A stretch of 64,000 nucleotides of DNA from positions 124,001 to 188,000 of the forward strand of contig NZ_JAODWD010000005.1 in assembly GCF_025345615.1 (NCBI RefSeq), read 5' to 3'. The position numbers and the translations under genes are program-made. Below are positions 43,683-51,761 of this stretch, in pieces. Source of the DNA: Mycobacterium deserti. GTDB lineage: Bacteria > Actinomycetota > Actinomycetes > Mycobacteriales > Mycobacteriaceae. Below the pieces are notes generated by a model that did no database searches, was not told the DNA's origin, and worked only from the letters and a program-made list of their open reading frames with translations. How positions within the stretch are numbered: the first letter of the stretch is position 1; each line of letters opens with the position of its first letter.

Positions 43683-44858
43683 ATGCCCACCGCCACGTCA
43701 CGCGTCGAAGACGCCGTCAACCGACGCCGTGGCGATCTGGTCGAGCTGTCGCACGCCATTCACGCCGAGCCCGAACTCGCGTTCGCCGAACACCGCAGCT
43801 GCGCCAAGACCCAGTCACTGGTCGCCGAGCACGGGTTCGAGATCACCACGGCGCCCGGCGGACTGGACACGGCATTCCGCGCCGACTTCGGCAGCGGCCC
43901 ACTGGTCGTCGGAGTCTGCGCCGAATACGACGCGCTGCCCGGCATCGGACACGCGTGTGGTCACAACATCATCGCCGCGTCCGCGGTCGGCACCGCGTTG
44001 GCGTTGGCCGAGGTGGCTGACGAGCTCGGGCTGACAGTGGTTTTGCTCGGCACTCCAGCCGAGGAGGCCGGCGGCGGAAAGGTGTTGCTGCTCAACGCCG
44101 GAACGTTCGACGATATCGCCGCGACGGTGATGCTGCACCCGGGGCCGCTGGATATTGCGGCCGCGAGGTCGCTGGCGCTGTCCCAGGTGGCCGTCGAATA
44201 TCTCGGCAAGGAGGCGCATGCCGCGGTCGCGCCCTTCAACGGCGTGAACGCCGCCGACGCGATCACTGTCGCGCAGGTGGCGATCGGGTTGCTGCGCCAG
44301 CAGATGGCGCCGGGACACATGGCTCACGGCATCGTCACCGACGGCGGCCAGGCGACCAACGTTATTCCGGCGCGCGCCGAGATGCACTACACGATGCGTG
44401 CCAACGACGCGGCGTCGCTGCGGGACCTGGAGCGGCGCATGACCGACTGCTTCTTGGCCGGCGCGGTGGCCAGCGGCTGCGACTACCAGGTCTCCGAGAC
44501 CGAACCGGCCTATCACGAGCTGACGCCCGACAGGTGGCTCGCCGAGACCTTCCGTGCCGAGATGGTGCGCGTCGGGCGCAGCCCGGTGTCGGCCGAGCTG
44601 GAGGCGGCGTTGCCGCTGGGCAGCACCGACATGGGCAACGTCACCCAGGTGATGCCCGGAATCCACCCGATCGTGGGCATCGACGCAGGCGGGGCCTCGG
44701 TGCATCAGCCGGCGTTCGCCCGCGCCGCGGCCGGACCCAGCGCCGACGCCGCCGTCGTCGAAGGGGCGATCATGCTGGCCCGCACCGTCGTCGCGCTGGC
44801 GCAGGAGCCCGCAGAACGCGACCGGGTGCTGGAACTGCAGGCGAGGCGGGCGTCGTGA
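43683..44858 (+). CDS. amiB1: M20-family amidohydrolase AmiB1
   Basis: 391 residues, two-domain zinc peptidase/amidohydrolase. Metal motifs: AEYDALPGIGHACGHN near residue 80 and TPAEEAGGGKVLLLNAG near 122, with the dimerisation/lid domain (GKEAHAAVAPFNGVNAADA) between about 175 and 285. Acts on an N-acyl amino acid or amide; the substrate is not known. The following M20 gene starts in its stop (GTGA), so they form a coupled pair matching Rv3306c-Rv3305c. Confidence 0.9.
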   Translation: MPTATSRVEDAVNRRRGDLVELSHAIHAEPELAFAEHRSCAKTQSLVAEHGFEITTAPGGLDTAFRADFGSGPLVVGVCAEYDALPGIGHACGHNIIAASAVGTALALAEVADELGLTVVLLGTPAEEAGGGKVLLLNAGTFDDIAATVMLHPGPLDIAAARSLALSQVAVEYLGKEAHAAVAPFNGVNAADAITVAQVAIGLLRQQMAPGHMAHGIVTDGGQATNVIPARAEMHYTMRANDAASLRDLERRMTDCFLAGAVASGCDYQVSETEPAYHELTPDRWLAETFRAEMVRVGRSPVSAELEAALPLGSTDMGNVTQVMPGIHPIVGIDAGGASVHQPAFARAAAGPSADAAVVEGAIMLARTVVALAQEPAERDRVLELQARRAS

Positions 44859-46024
44859 GCCTGCATGAGGCCACCGAGCTGTGGCTCGACGCGCACTTCG
44901 GGGATCTCGTCGCGTGGCGCCGCCATCTGCACGCCCATCCCGAGCTGGGGCGTCAGGAGTTCGCCACCACGCAGTTCGTCGCCTCGCGTCTGGCCGACGC
45001 AGGACTCAATCCGAAGGTGCTGCCGGGCGGTACCGGCTTGGTGTGCGACGTCGGTCCGGCGCATGGGCCGATGATCGCGCTGCGGGCCGACATGGACGCG
45101 CTGCCGATGGCCGAGCGCACCGGCGCGCCGTATGCGTCGGTGGTGCCCAACGTGGCGCACGCCTGCGGTCACGACGCGCACACCGCGATCCTGCTGGGCG
45201 TGGCCCTGGCACTGGCGTCGGTGCCCGAACTCCCCGTCGGGGTGCGGCTGATCTTCCAGGCCGCCGAGGAGCTGATGCCCGGCGGCGCGATCGACGCCAT
45301 CGCGGCGGGCGCGTTAACGGGGGTGTCGCGGATCTTCGCGCTGCACTGCGACCCTCGACTGGCCGTGGGCCGGGTGGCGGTGCGCGCCGGGCCGATCACC
45401 TCGGCGGCCGACCAACTCGAAGTCACGCTGCATTCGCCCGGCGGGCACACGTCGCGCCCGCACCTGACCGGCGACCTCGTGTACGGGCTGGGCACGCTGA
45501 TCACCGGAGTGCCCGGTGTGTTGTCGCGGCGCATCGATCCGCGCAACAGCACGGTGATGGTGTGGGGCGCAGTGAACGCGGGTGTGGCGGCGAACGCCAT
45601 TCCGCAGTCCGGATCAGCGGCCGGAACCATCCGCACCGCCAGCCGCGAAACCTGGGATACTTTGGAATCGATTGTGCGCGAGACGGTTTCGTCTCTGTTG
45701 GCGCCGCTGGGTCTCGACCACACGCTGCAGTACCGCCGCGGCGTGCCGCCGGTGGTCAACGAGGAGATCTCGACGCGCATCGTCACCCACGCCATAGAGG
45801 CGGTGGGCCCCGACGTGCTGGCCGACACGCGTCAGTCCGGCGGCGGTGAGGACTTCTCCTGGTATCTCGAGGAGGTGCCCGGAGCCATGGCGCGCCTCGG
45901 TGTCTGGTCGGGACGAGGCCCGCAGCTGGATCTGCACCAGCCGACCTTCGACCTCGACGAACGGTCGTTGGCCGTCGGCGTCCGGGTGCTGACCAACATC
46001 GTGGAGCAGGCCGCCCAGTACTGA
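44855..46024 (+). CDS. amiA1: M20-family amidohydrolase AmiA1
   Basis: 389 residues. Seen: WRRHLHAHPELGRQEFATT, ALRADMDALPMAERTGAPY, the zinc motif AHACGHDAHTAILLG, FQAAEELMPGGA, HSPGGHTSRPH in the lid domain and SGGGEDFSWYLEEVPG near the end, all characteristic of hippurate hydrolase/amidohydrolase M20 members. GTG 44855 overlaps amiB1 by 4 bp. Probable N-acyl amino acid hydrolase; physiological substrate unknown. Confidence 0.92.
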   Translation: MSLHEATELWLDAHFGDLVAWRRHLHAHPELGRQEFATTQFVASRLADAGLNPKVLPGGTGLVCDVGPAHGPMIALRADMDALPMAERTGAPYASVVPNVAHACGHDAHTAILLGVALALASVPELPVGVRLIFQAAEELMPGGAIDAIAAGALTGVSRIFALHCDPRLAVGRVAVRAGPITSAADQLEVTLHSPGGHTSRPHLTGDLVYGLGTLITGVPGVLSRRIDPRNSTVMVWGAVNAGVAANAIPQSGSAAGTIRTASRETWDTLESIVRETVSSLLAPLGLDHTLQYRRGVPPVVNEEISTRIVTHAIEAVGPDVLADTRQSGGGEDFSWYLEEVPGAMARLGVWSGRGPQLDLHQPTFDLDERSLAVGVRVLTNIVEQAAQY

Positions 46025-46082
46025 GCGTCGTCCCCCCAATCAGTGTGCGGAGCACCCTCGGATTGTTCATAGGCTTGGTCGC

Positions 46083-47039
46083 ATGCCGACTACGCCGGAC
46101 GAGGACCTGGCCGACGCCATCGCCGCGATGCAGGAGTGGGGGTCGCTGCACCGCCGACTCAACGCCGCCCGGCTGCGGGCGCAGGAGTCGGCCGCCAAGG
46201 CCGCGGCAGCCCGGGCGCGGATGGCGGTGGAGGCCCGTGACGTCGCGAAGCTCGAATCGATGTCGTTCACGACGATCTTGGCCCACCTCAAGGGTTCGCA
46301 TTCCGACGACCTGGCGCGTGAGATGGCCGAACATCAGGCCGCCGAGTACGAGTACCTGACGCTTCAAGCCCGCGCCGATGCCGACGAGCGCGTCGTCGAG
46401 GGCTACGGGCGTCGGCTGGGCGAGCTCGGCGATGTGAAGATGCGGCACAAGCGGGCGCTGGCCGCCAAGGAGCAATGGCTGCGCGACAGCGATGATCCTG
46501 CGGCGGCGCAACTCGGTGAAATCGCGGAGCGGCGCGGTGTTCTCGAGGCCGAACTCGCCGAGCTCGATCAGGCCACCGACGCGGGTCTACGCGCGCTGGA
46601 GCACCTCTGCGCTGCCTCCGAGGAGTTCGACAGCGCACGGTCGTGGTCGGCCTACGACACCTGGTTCGACGGCGGCGTCGTGTCGAGCATGGTCAAGCAG
46701 GGCAAGCTGGACGCCGGCGTCGCCCACATGAGAAGGGCCGACGCGGCACTCAAGCGATTCGCGACCGAACTGGCCGACGTCGACATGACCGGGGCGAACA
46801 GACTCGAGCTGGGCAAGTTCACCCGCATCTTCGACGTCTGGTTCGACAACATCTTCAGCGATCTCGCGGTACGCAGCACCATCATCGACGGTCAGGACGA
46901 CGTCGCCGAGTCGATCAGCGGAGTGAAGGCAATGCTGACGCAGTTGCGGTCGCGGCGCACGAGCCGTGCCGACGAACTGCTGCGACTGCAGGCCCAACGC
47001 GCCGAGCTGCTCGAGTCCAAGCCTGCTCGCGGGCGCTAG
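46083..47039 (+). CDS. Coiled-coil cytosolic protein of unknown function
   Basis: 318 residues, no signal peptide or membrane helix. Long Ala/Arg/Glu-rich helices (HRRLNAARLRAQESAAKAAA; LGEIAERRGVLEAELAELDQ; LLRLQAQRAELLESK) predict coiled coils at both ends. A conserved-looking central block reads RSWSAYDTWFDGGVVSSMVK and later LGKFTRIFDVWFDNIFSDL. I do not recognise a family. Overlaps the convergent gamma-glutamylcyclotransferase-like gene by 4 bp. Confidence 0.75.
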   Translation: MPTTPDEDLADAIAAMQEWGSLHRRLNAARLRAQESAAKAAAARARMAVEARDVAKLESMSFTTILAHLKGSHSDDLAREMAEHQAAEYEYLTLQARADADERVVEGYGRRLGELGDVKMRHKRALAAKEQWLRDSDDPAAAQLGEIAERRGVLEAELAELDQATDAGLRALEHLCAASEEFDSARSWSAYDTWFDGGVVSSMVKQGKLDAGVAHMRRADAALKRFATELADVDMTGANRLELGKFTRIFDVWFDNIFSDLAVRSTIIDGQDDVAESISGVKAMLTQLRSRRTSRADELLRLQAQRAELLESKPARGR

Positions 47040-47515
47040 CCGGGGGTGCCGGGCCCGATGTTGCGGGCGGGGCGGGTGCGCAGGCTGTGCACATATTCGT
47101 CTGGGGCACCTGCGATTTCGGCCGCGTCGGCCATGACGCCGAGGTAACGCGCCGACGGCAGCCCGCCCTCCCATGCGTCGACTACGTACAGCCACGCCAA
47201 CACCGGCTCGAAACTGGTGTCCGACGAGATGCGATGCACGCGACATCGGATCTTCTTGTGGATGCCGAGCTCTGAGCCCTCCCACTGGTCGAGGTTCGCC
47301 TCGTCGTCCTTGGTCATGTCGTAGAGCACGACGAAGACCTTCGACGTCGGATCCTCGACGACCGTGGCGAGCGCGCCCTCCCAGCCGATGTCCTCGCCGC
47401 CGAACGTCAGCCGCCAGCCGTGCAGCCAGCCCGTGCCGGCCATCGGCGAATGCGGAGCGCGCTGCAACATCTGCTCCGGATGCATGTTTGATCCGTAAGC
47501 GGCGTAGAGCGGCAC
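47036..47515 (-). CDS. Gamma-glutamylcyclotransferase-like protein
   Basis: 159 residues. The N-terminal MPLYAAYGSNMHPEQMLQRA holds the YGSN substrate loop of the GGCT/AIG2-like fold, and FVVLYDMTKDDEANLDQWEG carries the conserved region near the catalytic acid. The C-terminal part (AWLYVVDAWEGGLPSARYLG) is an extension seen in mycobacterial members such as Rv3304. The reaction is uncertain: cyclisation of a gamma-glutamyl compound is the family activity. Confidence 0.8.
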   Translation of the reverse strand: MPLYAAYGSNMHPEQMLQRAPHSPMAGTGWLHGWRLTFGGEDIGWEGALATVVEDPTSKVFVVLYDMTKDDEANLDQWEGSELGIHKKIRCRVHRISSDTSFEPVLAWLYVVDAWEGGLPSARYLGVMADAAEIAGAPDEYVHSLRTRPARNIGPGTPG

Positions 47516-47606
47516 CAGGAAAGACTAAGGCTTCAAGGTCAGCTTCTCGCACCGGCTTGGTCGACAGGGTGGGCGATCAACCCCCGGCTTGGCTAGCGTT
47601 AGGCCC

Positions 47607-49022
47607 GTGGCTACCCGCATTGTGATCATCGGCGGTGGGCCCGCCGGCTACGAGGCGGCGCTCGTCGCGGCAGCGCGCGGCCCCGGGGCCGTCGAAGTCA
47701 CCGTCGTCGACGCCGACGGCATCGGCGGTGCCTGCGTGCTGTGGGACTGCGTGCCGTCCAAGACGTTCATCGCCTCCACGGGTGTGCGGACCGAGCTGCG
47801 CCGCGCGCCCGATCTGGGCTATGCGCTGGAGTTCGAGGACGCCAAGATCGACCTGATGCAGATCAACGAGCGCGTCAAGCGGCTGGCCTCAGCGCAATCC
47901 GCCGACATCGCCGAGCGGCTGCGCAACGAAGGCGTCACGCTGATCGCCGGCCGCGGTGAACTCGTCGACGACATGCCCGGCATGGCCACCCACACCGTCA
48001 AGATCACTGCCCACGACGGCGAAGTCTCGAAGATCAAGGCCGACGTCGTCCTCATCGCCACCGGCGCCAGCCCGCGCGTGCTGCCCGGCGCCGAGCCCGA
48101 CGGCGAGCGCATTCTGAATTGGCGCCAGCTCTATGACCTCGAGAAACTACCCGAACACCTCGTTGTGGTCGGCTCAGGCGTGACCGGTGCGGAGTTCGTC
48201 AACGCCTACACCGAGCTGGGTGTGAGGGTCACCGTGGTGGCAAGCCGCGACCAGATCCTGCCGCACGAAGACTCCGACGCCGCCGCCGTCCTCGAGGATG
48301 CGCTGGGCTCGCGCGGCGTGACGCTGGTCAAGAACGCCCGAGCCGAATCGGTGACACCCAACGGCGACGGCGTGGTGGTGAAGATGACCGACGGACGGTG
48401 CGTCGAGGGCAGCCATGCCCTGATGACGGTGGGCTCGGTGCCCAACACCGGCGGGTTGGGCCTCCAACGCGTCGGCATCGAGCTCGGCCAGGGCGACTAC
48501 CTCAAGGTCGACCGGGTGTCACGGACGTCGGTGCCCGGCATCTACGCCGCCGGTGACTGCACCGGGCTGATGCTGCTGGCCTCGGTCGCCGCCATGCAGG
48601 GCCGCATCGCGATGTACCACGCCCTCGGCGAGGGCCTCGAACCCATCCGGTTGCGCACCGTGGCCGCCGCGGTGTTCACCCGGCCCGAGATCGCCGCGGT
48701 CGGGGTGCCGCAGTCCAAGATCGACGACGGGTCGGTCGCCGCCCGCACCATCATGCTGCCGCTGAACACCAACGCCAGGGCCAAGATGTCGGGCCTGCGC
48801 CGCGGCTTCGTCAAGATCTTCTGTCGACCGGCCACCGGCGTGGTGATCGGCGGGGTCGTTGTCGCGCCGATCGCCTCCGAGCTGATCATGCCGATCGCGC
48901 TGGCGGTGCAGAATGGCAACGACGTCGAGGACCTGGCGCAGACGTTTTCGGTGTACCCGTCGCTGTCGGGATCCATCACCGAAGCCGGCAGGCGTTTGAT
49001 GGCGCACGACGATCTCGACTGA
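47607..49022 (+). CDS. lpdA: LpdA, NAD(P)H quinone reductase of the lipoamide dehydrogenase family
   Basis: 471 residues. Seen: FAD motif VIIGGGPAGYEAALVA, redox pair Cys43/Cys48 in GGACVLWDCVPSK, NAD motif VVVGSGVTGAEF, and YAAGDCTGLMLLASVA. The C-terminal interface reads FSVYPSLSGSITEAGR: the HPT(x)E catalytic His of true lipoamide dehydrogenases is replaced, as in M. tuberculosis LpdA, which acts as a quinone reductase rather than in the pyruvate dehydrogenase complex. GTG 47607 lies 7 nt after TAGCGT. Upstream of glpD2, as in Rv3303c-Rv3302c. Confidence 0.93.
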   Translation: MATRIVIIGGGPAGYEAALVAAARGPGAVEVTVVDADGIGGACVLWDCVPSKTFIASTGVRTELRRAPDLGYALEFEDAKIDLMQINERVKRLASAQSADIAERLRNEGVTLIAGRGELVDDMPGMATHTVKITAHDGEVSKIKADVVLIATGASPRVLPGAEPDGERILNWRQLYDLEKLPEHLVVVGSGVTGAEFVNAYTELGVRVTVVASRDQILPHEDSDAAAVLEDALGSRGVTLVKNARAESVTPNGDGVVVKMTDGRCVEGSHALMTVGSVPNTGGLGLQRVGIELGQGDYLKVDRVSRTSVPGIYAAGDCTGLMLLASVAAMQGRIAMYHALGEGLEPIRLRTVAAAVFTRPEIAAVGVPQSKIDDGSVAARTIMLPLNTNARAKMSGLRRGFVKIFCRPATGVVIGGVVVAPIASELIMPIALAVQNGNDVEDLAQTFSVYPSLSGSITEAGRRLMAHDDLD

Positions 49023-49100
49023 GAGTTGCGGACGCGAGGAGCGGGGAAACCCACGTAGCCTGGGAACGGGCAAACGTACCGACGAGTAACTAGGAGTCCG

Positions 49101-50840
49101 GTGAGCGACCCGATCCCGGCGAACGGCCAGACGCTGCTCGGACCAGAGCAGCGGGCGCAGGCCTGGGAGCGACTCGGCAACGAGCAGTTCGACGTCGTCG
49201 TCATCGGCGGTGGAGTGGTCGGTGCGGGCGCAGCGCTCGACGCGGCGACGCGCGGGCTGAAGGTGGCCCTCGTGGAGGCGCGCGACTTCGCATCGGGTAC
49301 CTCGAGTCGGTCGTCGAAGATGTTCCACGGCGGCCTGCGTTATCTGGAACAGCTGGAGTTCGGGCTCGTGCGCGAGGCGTTGCACGAGCGTGAGCTGTCG
49401 TTGACGACGCTGGCGCCGCACCTGGTGAAACCGCTGCCGTTCCTGTTCCCGCTGACGAACCGGTGGTGGGAGCGGCCGTACATCGCGGCGGGAATCTTCC
49501 TGTATGACCAGCTGGGTGGGGCCAAATCCGTTCCTGCGCAGAAGCATTTGACCCGTGCCGGCGCACTGCGATTGTCGCCCGGGCTGAAGCGGTCGTCGTT
49601 GATCGGCGGAATCCGCTACTACGACACCGTCGTCGACGACGCCAGGCACACCATGATGGTGGCCCGCACGGCCGCGCACTATGGGGCCGTCGTGCGCACC
49701 TCTACACAAGTGGTGTCGCTGCTGCGCGAGGGCGATCGGGTGGTCGGGGTGTCGGTGCGTGACTCAGAGGACGGCGCGGTGACCGAGGTGCGGGGCCACG
49801 TCGTCGTCAACGCCACCGGGGTGTGGACCGACGAGATCCAGGCATTGTCCAAGCAGCGCGGGCGATTTCGGGTGCGGGCATCCAAGGGTGTGCACGTGGT
49901 GGTGCCGCGGGACCGCATCGTCAGCGAGGTCGCCATCATCCTGCGCACGGAGAAGTCGGTGCTGTTCGTCATACCGTGGGGCACCCACTGGATCATCGGC
50001 ACCACCGACACCGACTGGAATCTCGACCTCGCGCATCCGGCGGCAACGAAGGCCGATATCGATTACATCCTCAAGACGGTCAACACCATTCTGGCAACGC
50101 CGTTGACCCATGACGACATCGACGGCGTGTACGCAGGGCTACGCCCGCTGCTGGCCGGTGAGAGCGAGGAGACCTCGAAGCTGTCGCGCGAGCACGCGGT
50201 CGCCGTCCCCGCGCCGGGCCTGGTGGCCATCGCAGGCGGCAAGTACACGACCTACCGAGTGATGGGCGAGGACGCCATCGACGCGGCCGCCGAGTTCACC
50301 CCGGCGCGGGTTGCGCCGTCGATCACCGAGAAGGTGCCGTTGATGGGTGCCGACGGCTACTTCGCGCTGATCAACCAGACGGAAAGCGTTGGCGCGCACT
50401 ACGGTTTGCATCCCTACCGGGTTCGACACCTGCTGGACCGGTACGGCTCACTGATCGGTGAGGTGCTGCAGATGGCGGAAGGGCGCCCGGAGCTGTTGAC
50501 GCCGATCACGGAGGCGCCGGTATACCTCAAGGTCGAGGCCTACTACGCAGCGGCGGCCGAAGGCGCGTTGCATCTCGAGGACATCATGGCGCGACGGATG
50601 CGGATTTCGATCGAGTATCCGCACCGCGGCGTGGACTGCGCGCGCGAGGTCGCCGAAGTGGTTGCACCCGTGTTGAGTTGGAGCGCTGAGGATATCGATC
50701 GCGAGGTCGACACCTACTGCGCGCGTGTCGACGCCGAAGTGCGGTCACAGCAGCAGCCCGACGATGAGTCGGCCGACGCGCTGCGGGCGTCCGCGCCGGA
50801 GGCCCGCGCGGAGATACTCGAGCCGGTGCCGCTCACTTGA
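49101..50840 (+). CDS. glpD2: Glycerol-3-phosphate dehydrogenase GlpD2
   Basis: 579 residues, FAD-dependent, membrane-associated; oxidises sn-glycerol-3-phosphate to dihydroxyacetone phosphate and passes electrons to quinone. Seen: VVVIGGGVVGAGAALDAATRG, the GlpD signature TSSRSSKMFHGGLRYLEQLE, IGTTDTDW and the GLRPLLAG region, then a C-terminal helical DAO-C domain. GTG 49101 has AGGAG 8 bases upstream. The pseudouridine synthase gene starts in its stop codon. Confidence 0.95.
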   Translation: MSDPIPANGQTLLGPEQRAQAWERLGNEQFDVVVIGGGVVGAGAALDAATRGLKVALVEARDFASGTSSRSSKMFHGGLRYLEQLEFGLVREALHERELSLTTLAPHLVKPLPFLFPLTNRWWERPYIAAGIFLYDQLGGAKSVPAQKHLTRAGALRLSPGLKRSSLIGGIRYYDTVVDDARHTMMVARTAAHYGAVVRTSTQVVSLLREGDRVVGVSVRDSEDGAVTEVRGHVVVNATGVWTDEIQALSKQRGRFRVRASKGVHVVVPRDRIVSEVAIILRTEKSVLFVIPWGTHWIIGTTDTDWNLDLAHPAATKADIDYILKTVNTILATPLTHDDIDGVYAGLRPLLAGESEETSKLSREHAVAVPAPGLVAIAGGKYTTYRVMGEDAIDAAAEFTPARVAPSITEKVPLMGADGYFALINQTESVGAHYGLHPYRVRHLLDRYGSLIGEVLQMAEGRPELLTPITEAPVYLKVEAYYAAAAEGALHLEDIMARRMRISIEYPHRGVDCAREVAEVVAPVLSWSAEDIDREVDTYCARVDAEVRSQQQPDDESADALRASAPEARAEILEPVPLT

Positions 50841-51694
50841 GGCGCGAGGCGCCGCTGCCCCCGCGAGACGGCCTGGGTCCCGCACGAGTGCGGCTGCGCG
50901 GCGGCTCGGTGCTGGTCGAGCTGGCTTCTCGATTCGGTGAGGCGGCAGCGACGAAAGTACTTGCCGGCGAGGTGGTTTGCGCCGACGGCACCGTGGTAGG
51001 TGTGGGGACCGTGTTGCCGCCCGGTTCTCACGTGTACCTGTACCGGGACCTGCCCGACGAGGTCGCGGTGCCGTTCGACATCCCGGTGCTGTACCGCGAC
51101 GAGAACATCGTCGTCGTGGACAAGCCGCATTTCCTGGCGACGATGCCGCGGGGTCGTCACGTCGCACAGACGGCGCTGGTGCGGCTGCGGCGTTCGCTTG
51201 AGGTTCAGGAACTTTCGCCGGCACACCGACTGGACCGCTTGACGGCAGGGGTCCTTGTGTTGACGACGCGGCGTGAGGTGCGAGGCGCGTATCAGACGAT
51301 GTTCGCGCGGGGCGAGGTACAGAAGACGTATCTGGCGCGGGCTGCGGCCGATCCAGGACTGGACTTGCCGACGGTGGTGCGCAGCCGGATCATCAAGCGG
51401 CGGGGACAGTTACAGGCGGTAGAGGAGCAGGGCGAGCCGAACGCGGAGACGCTCGTCGAACATCTAGGGGACGGGCTGTACCGGCTGACGCCGCGGACCG
51501 GACGGACGCATCAGCTTCGTGTGCACATGGCGTCGCTGGGACTGCCGATCGACGGTGATCCGCTGTACCCGAAGGTGACCGACGTCGATTCCGACGACTT
51601 CTCGCGGCCGTTGCGGCTACTGGCTCAGCGGCTCGAATTCGTAGATCCGTTGAGCGGATTGCGGTGTGAGTTCGTCAGCGGGCGCGAGCTGTGA
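50837..51694 (+). CDS. RluA-family pseudouridine synthase
   Basis: 285 residues. Motif I/II region VLYRDENIVVVDKPHFLATMP and the catalytic AHRLDRLTAGVLVL (catalytic Asp in HRLDR), then TGRTHQLRVHMASLGLPI, are diagnostic of RluA/RsuA-superfamily enzymes that isomerise specific uridines in rRNA or tRNA. The TTG start at 50837 overlaps the glpD2 stop as TTGA. No S4 domain is evident, although the N-terminal ~75 residues (LVELASRFGEAAATKVLAG) resemble a degenerate one. Corresponds to Rv3300c; target site unknown. Confidence 0.9.
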   Translation: MRREAPLPPRDGLGPARVRLRGGSVLVELASRFGEAAATKVLAGEVVCADGTVVGVGTVLPPGSHVYLYRDLPDEVAVPFDIPVLYRDENIVVVDKPHFLATMPRGRHVAQTALVRLRRSLEVQELSPAHRLDRLTAGVLVLTTRREVRGAYQTMFARGEVQKTYLARAAADPGLDLPTVVRSRIIKRRGQLQAVEEQGEPNAETLVEHLGDGLYRLTPRTGRTHQLRVHMASLGLPIDGDPLYPKVTDVDSDDFSRPLRLLAQRLEFVDPLSGLRCEFVSGREL

Positions 51695-51761
51695 CCGTCA
51701 AGCTGGGCTCTTCAGGGTCTTGAGCTCATCGCCCGGGTTGGCGGCCTTCATCCGATGGGCG

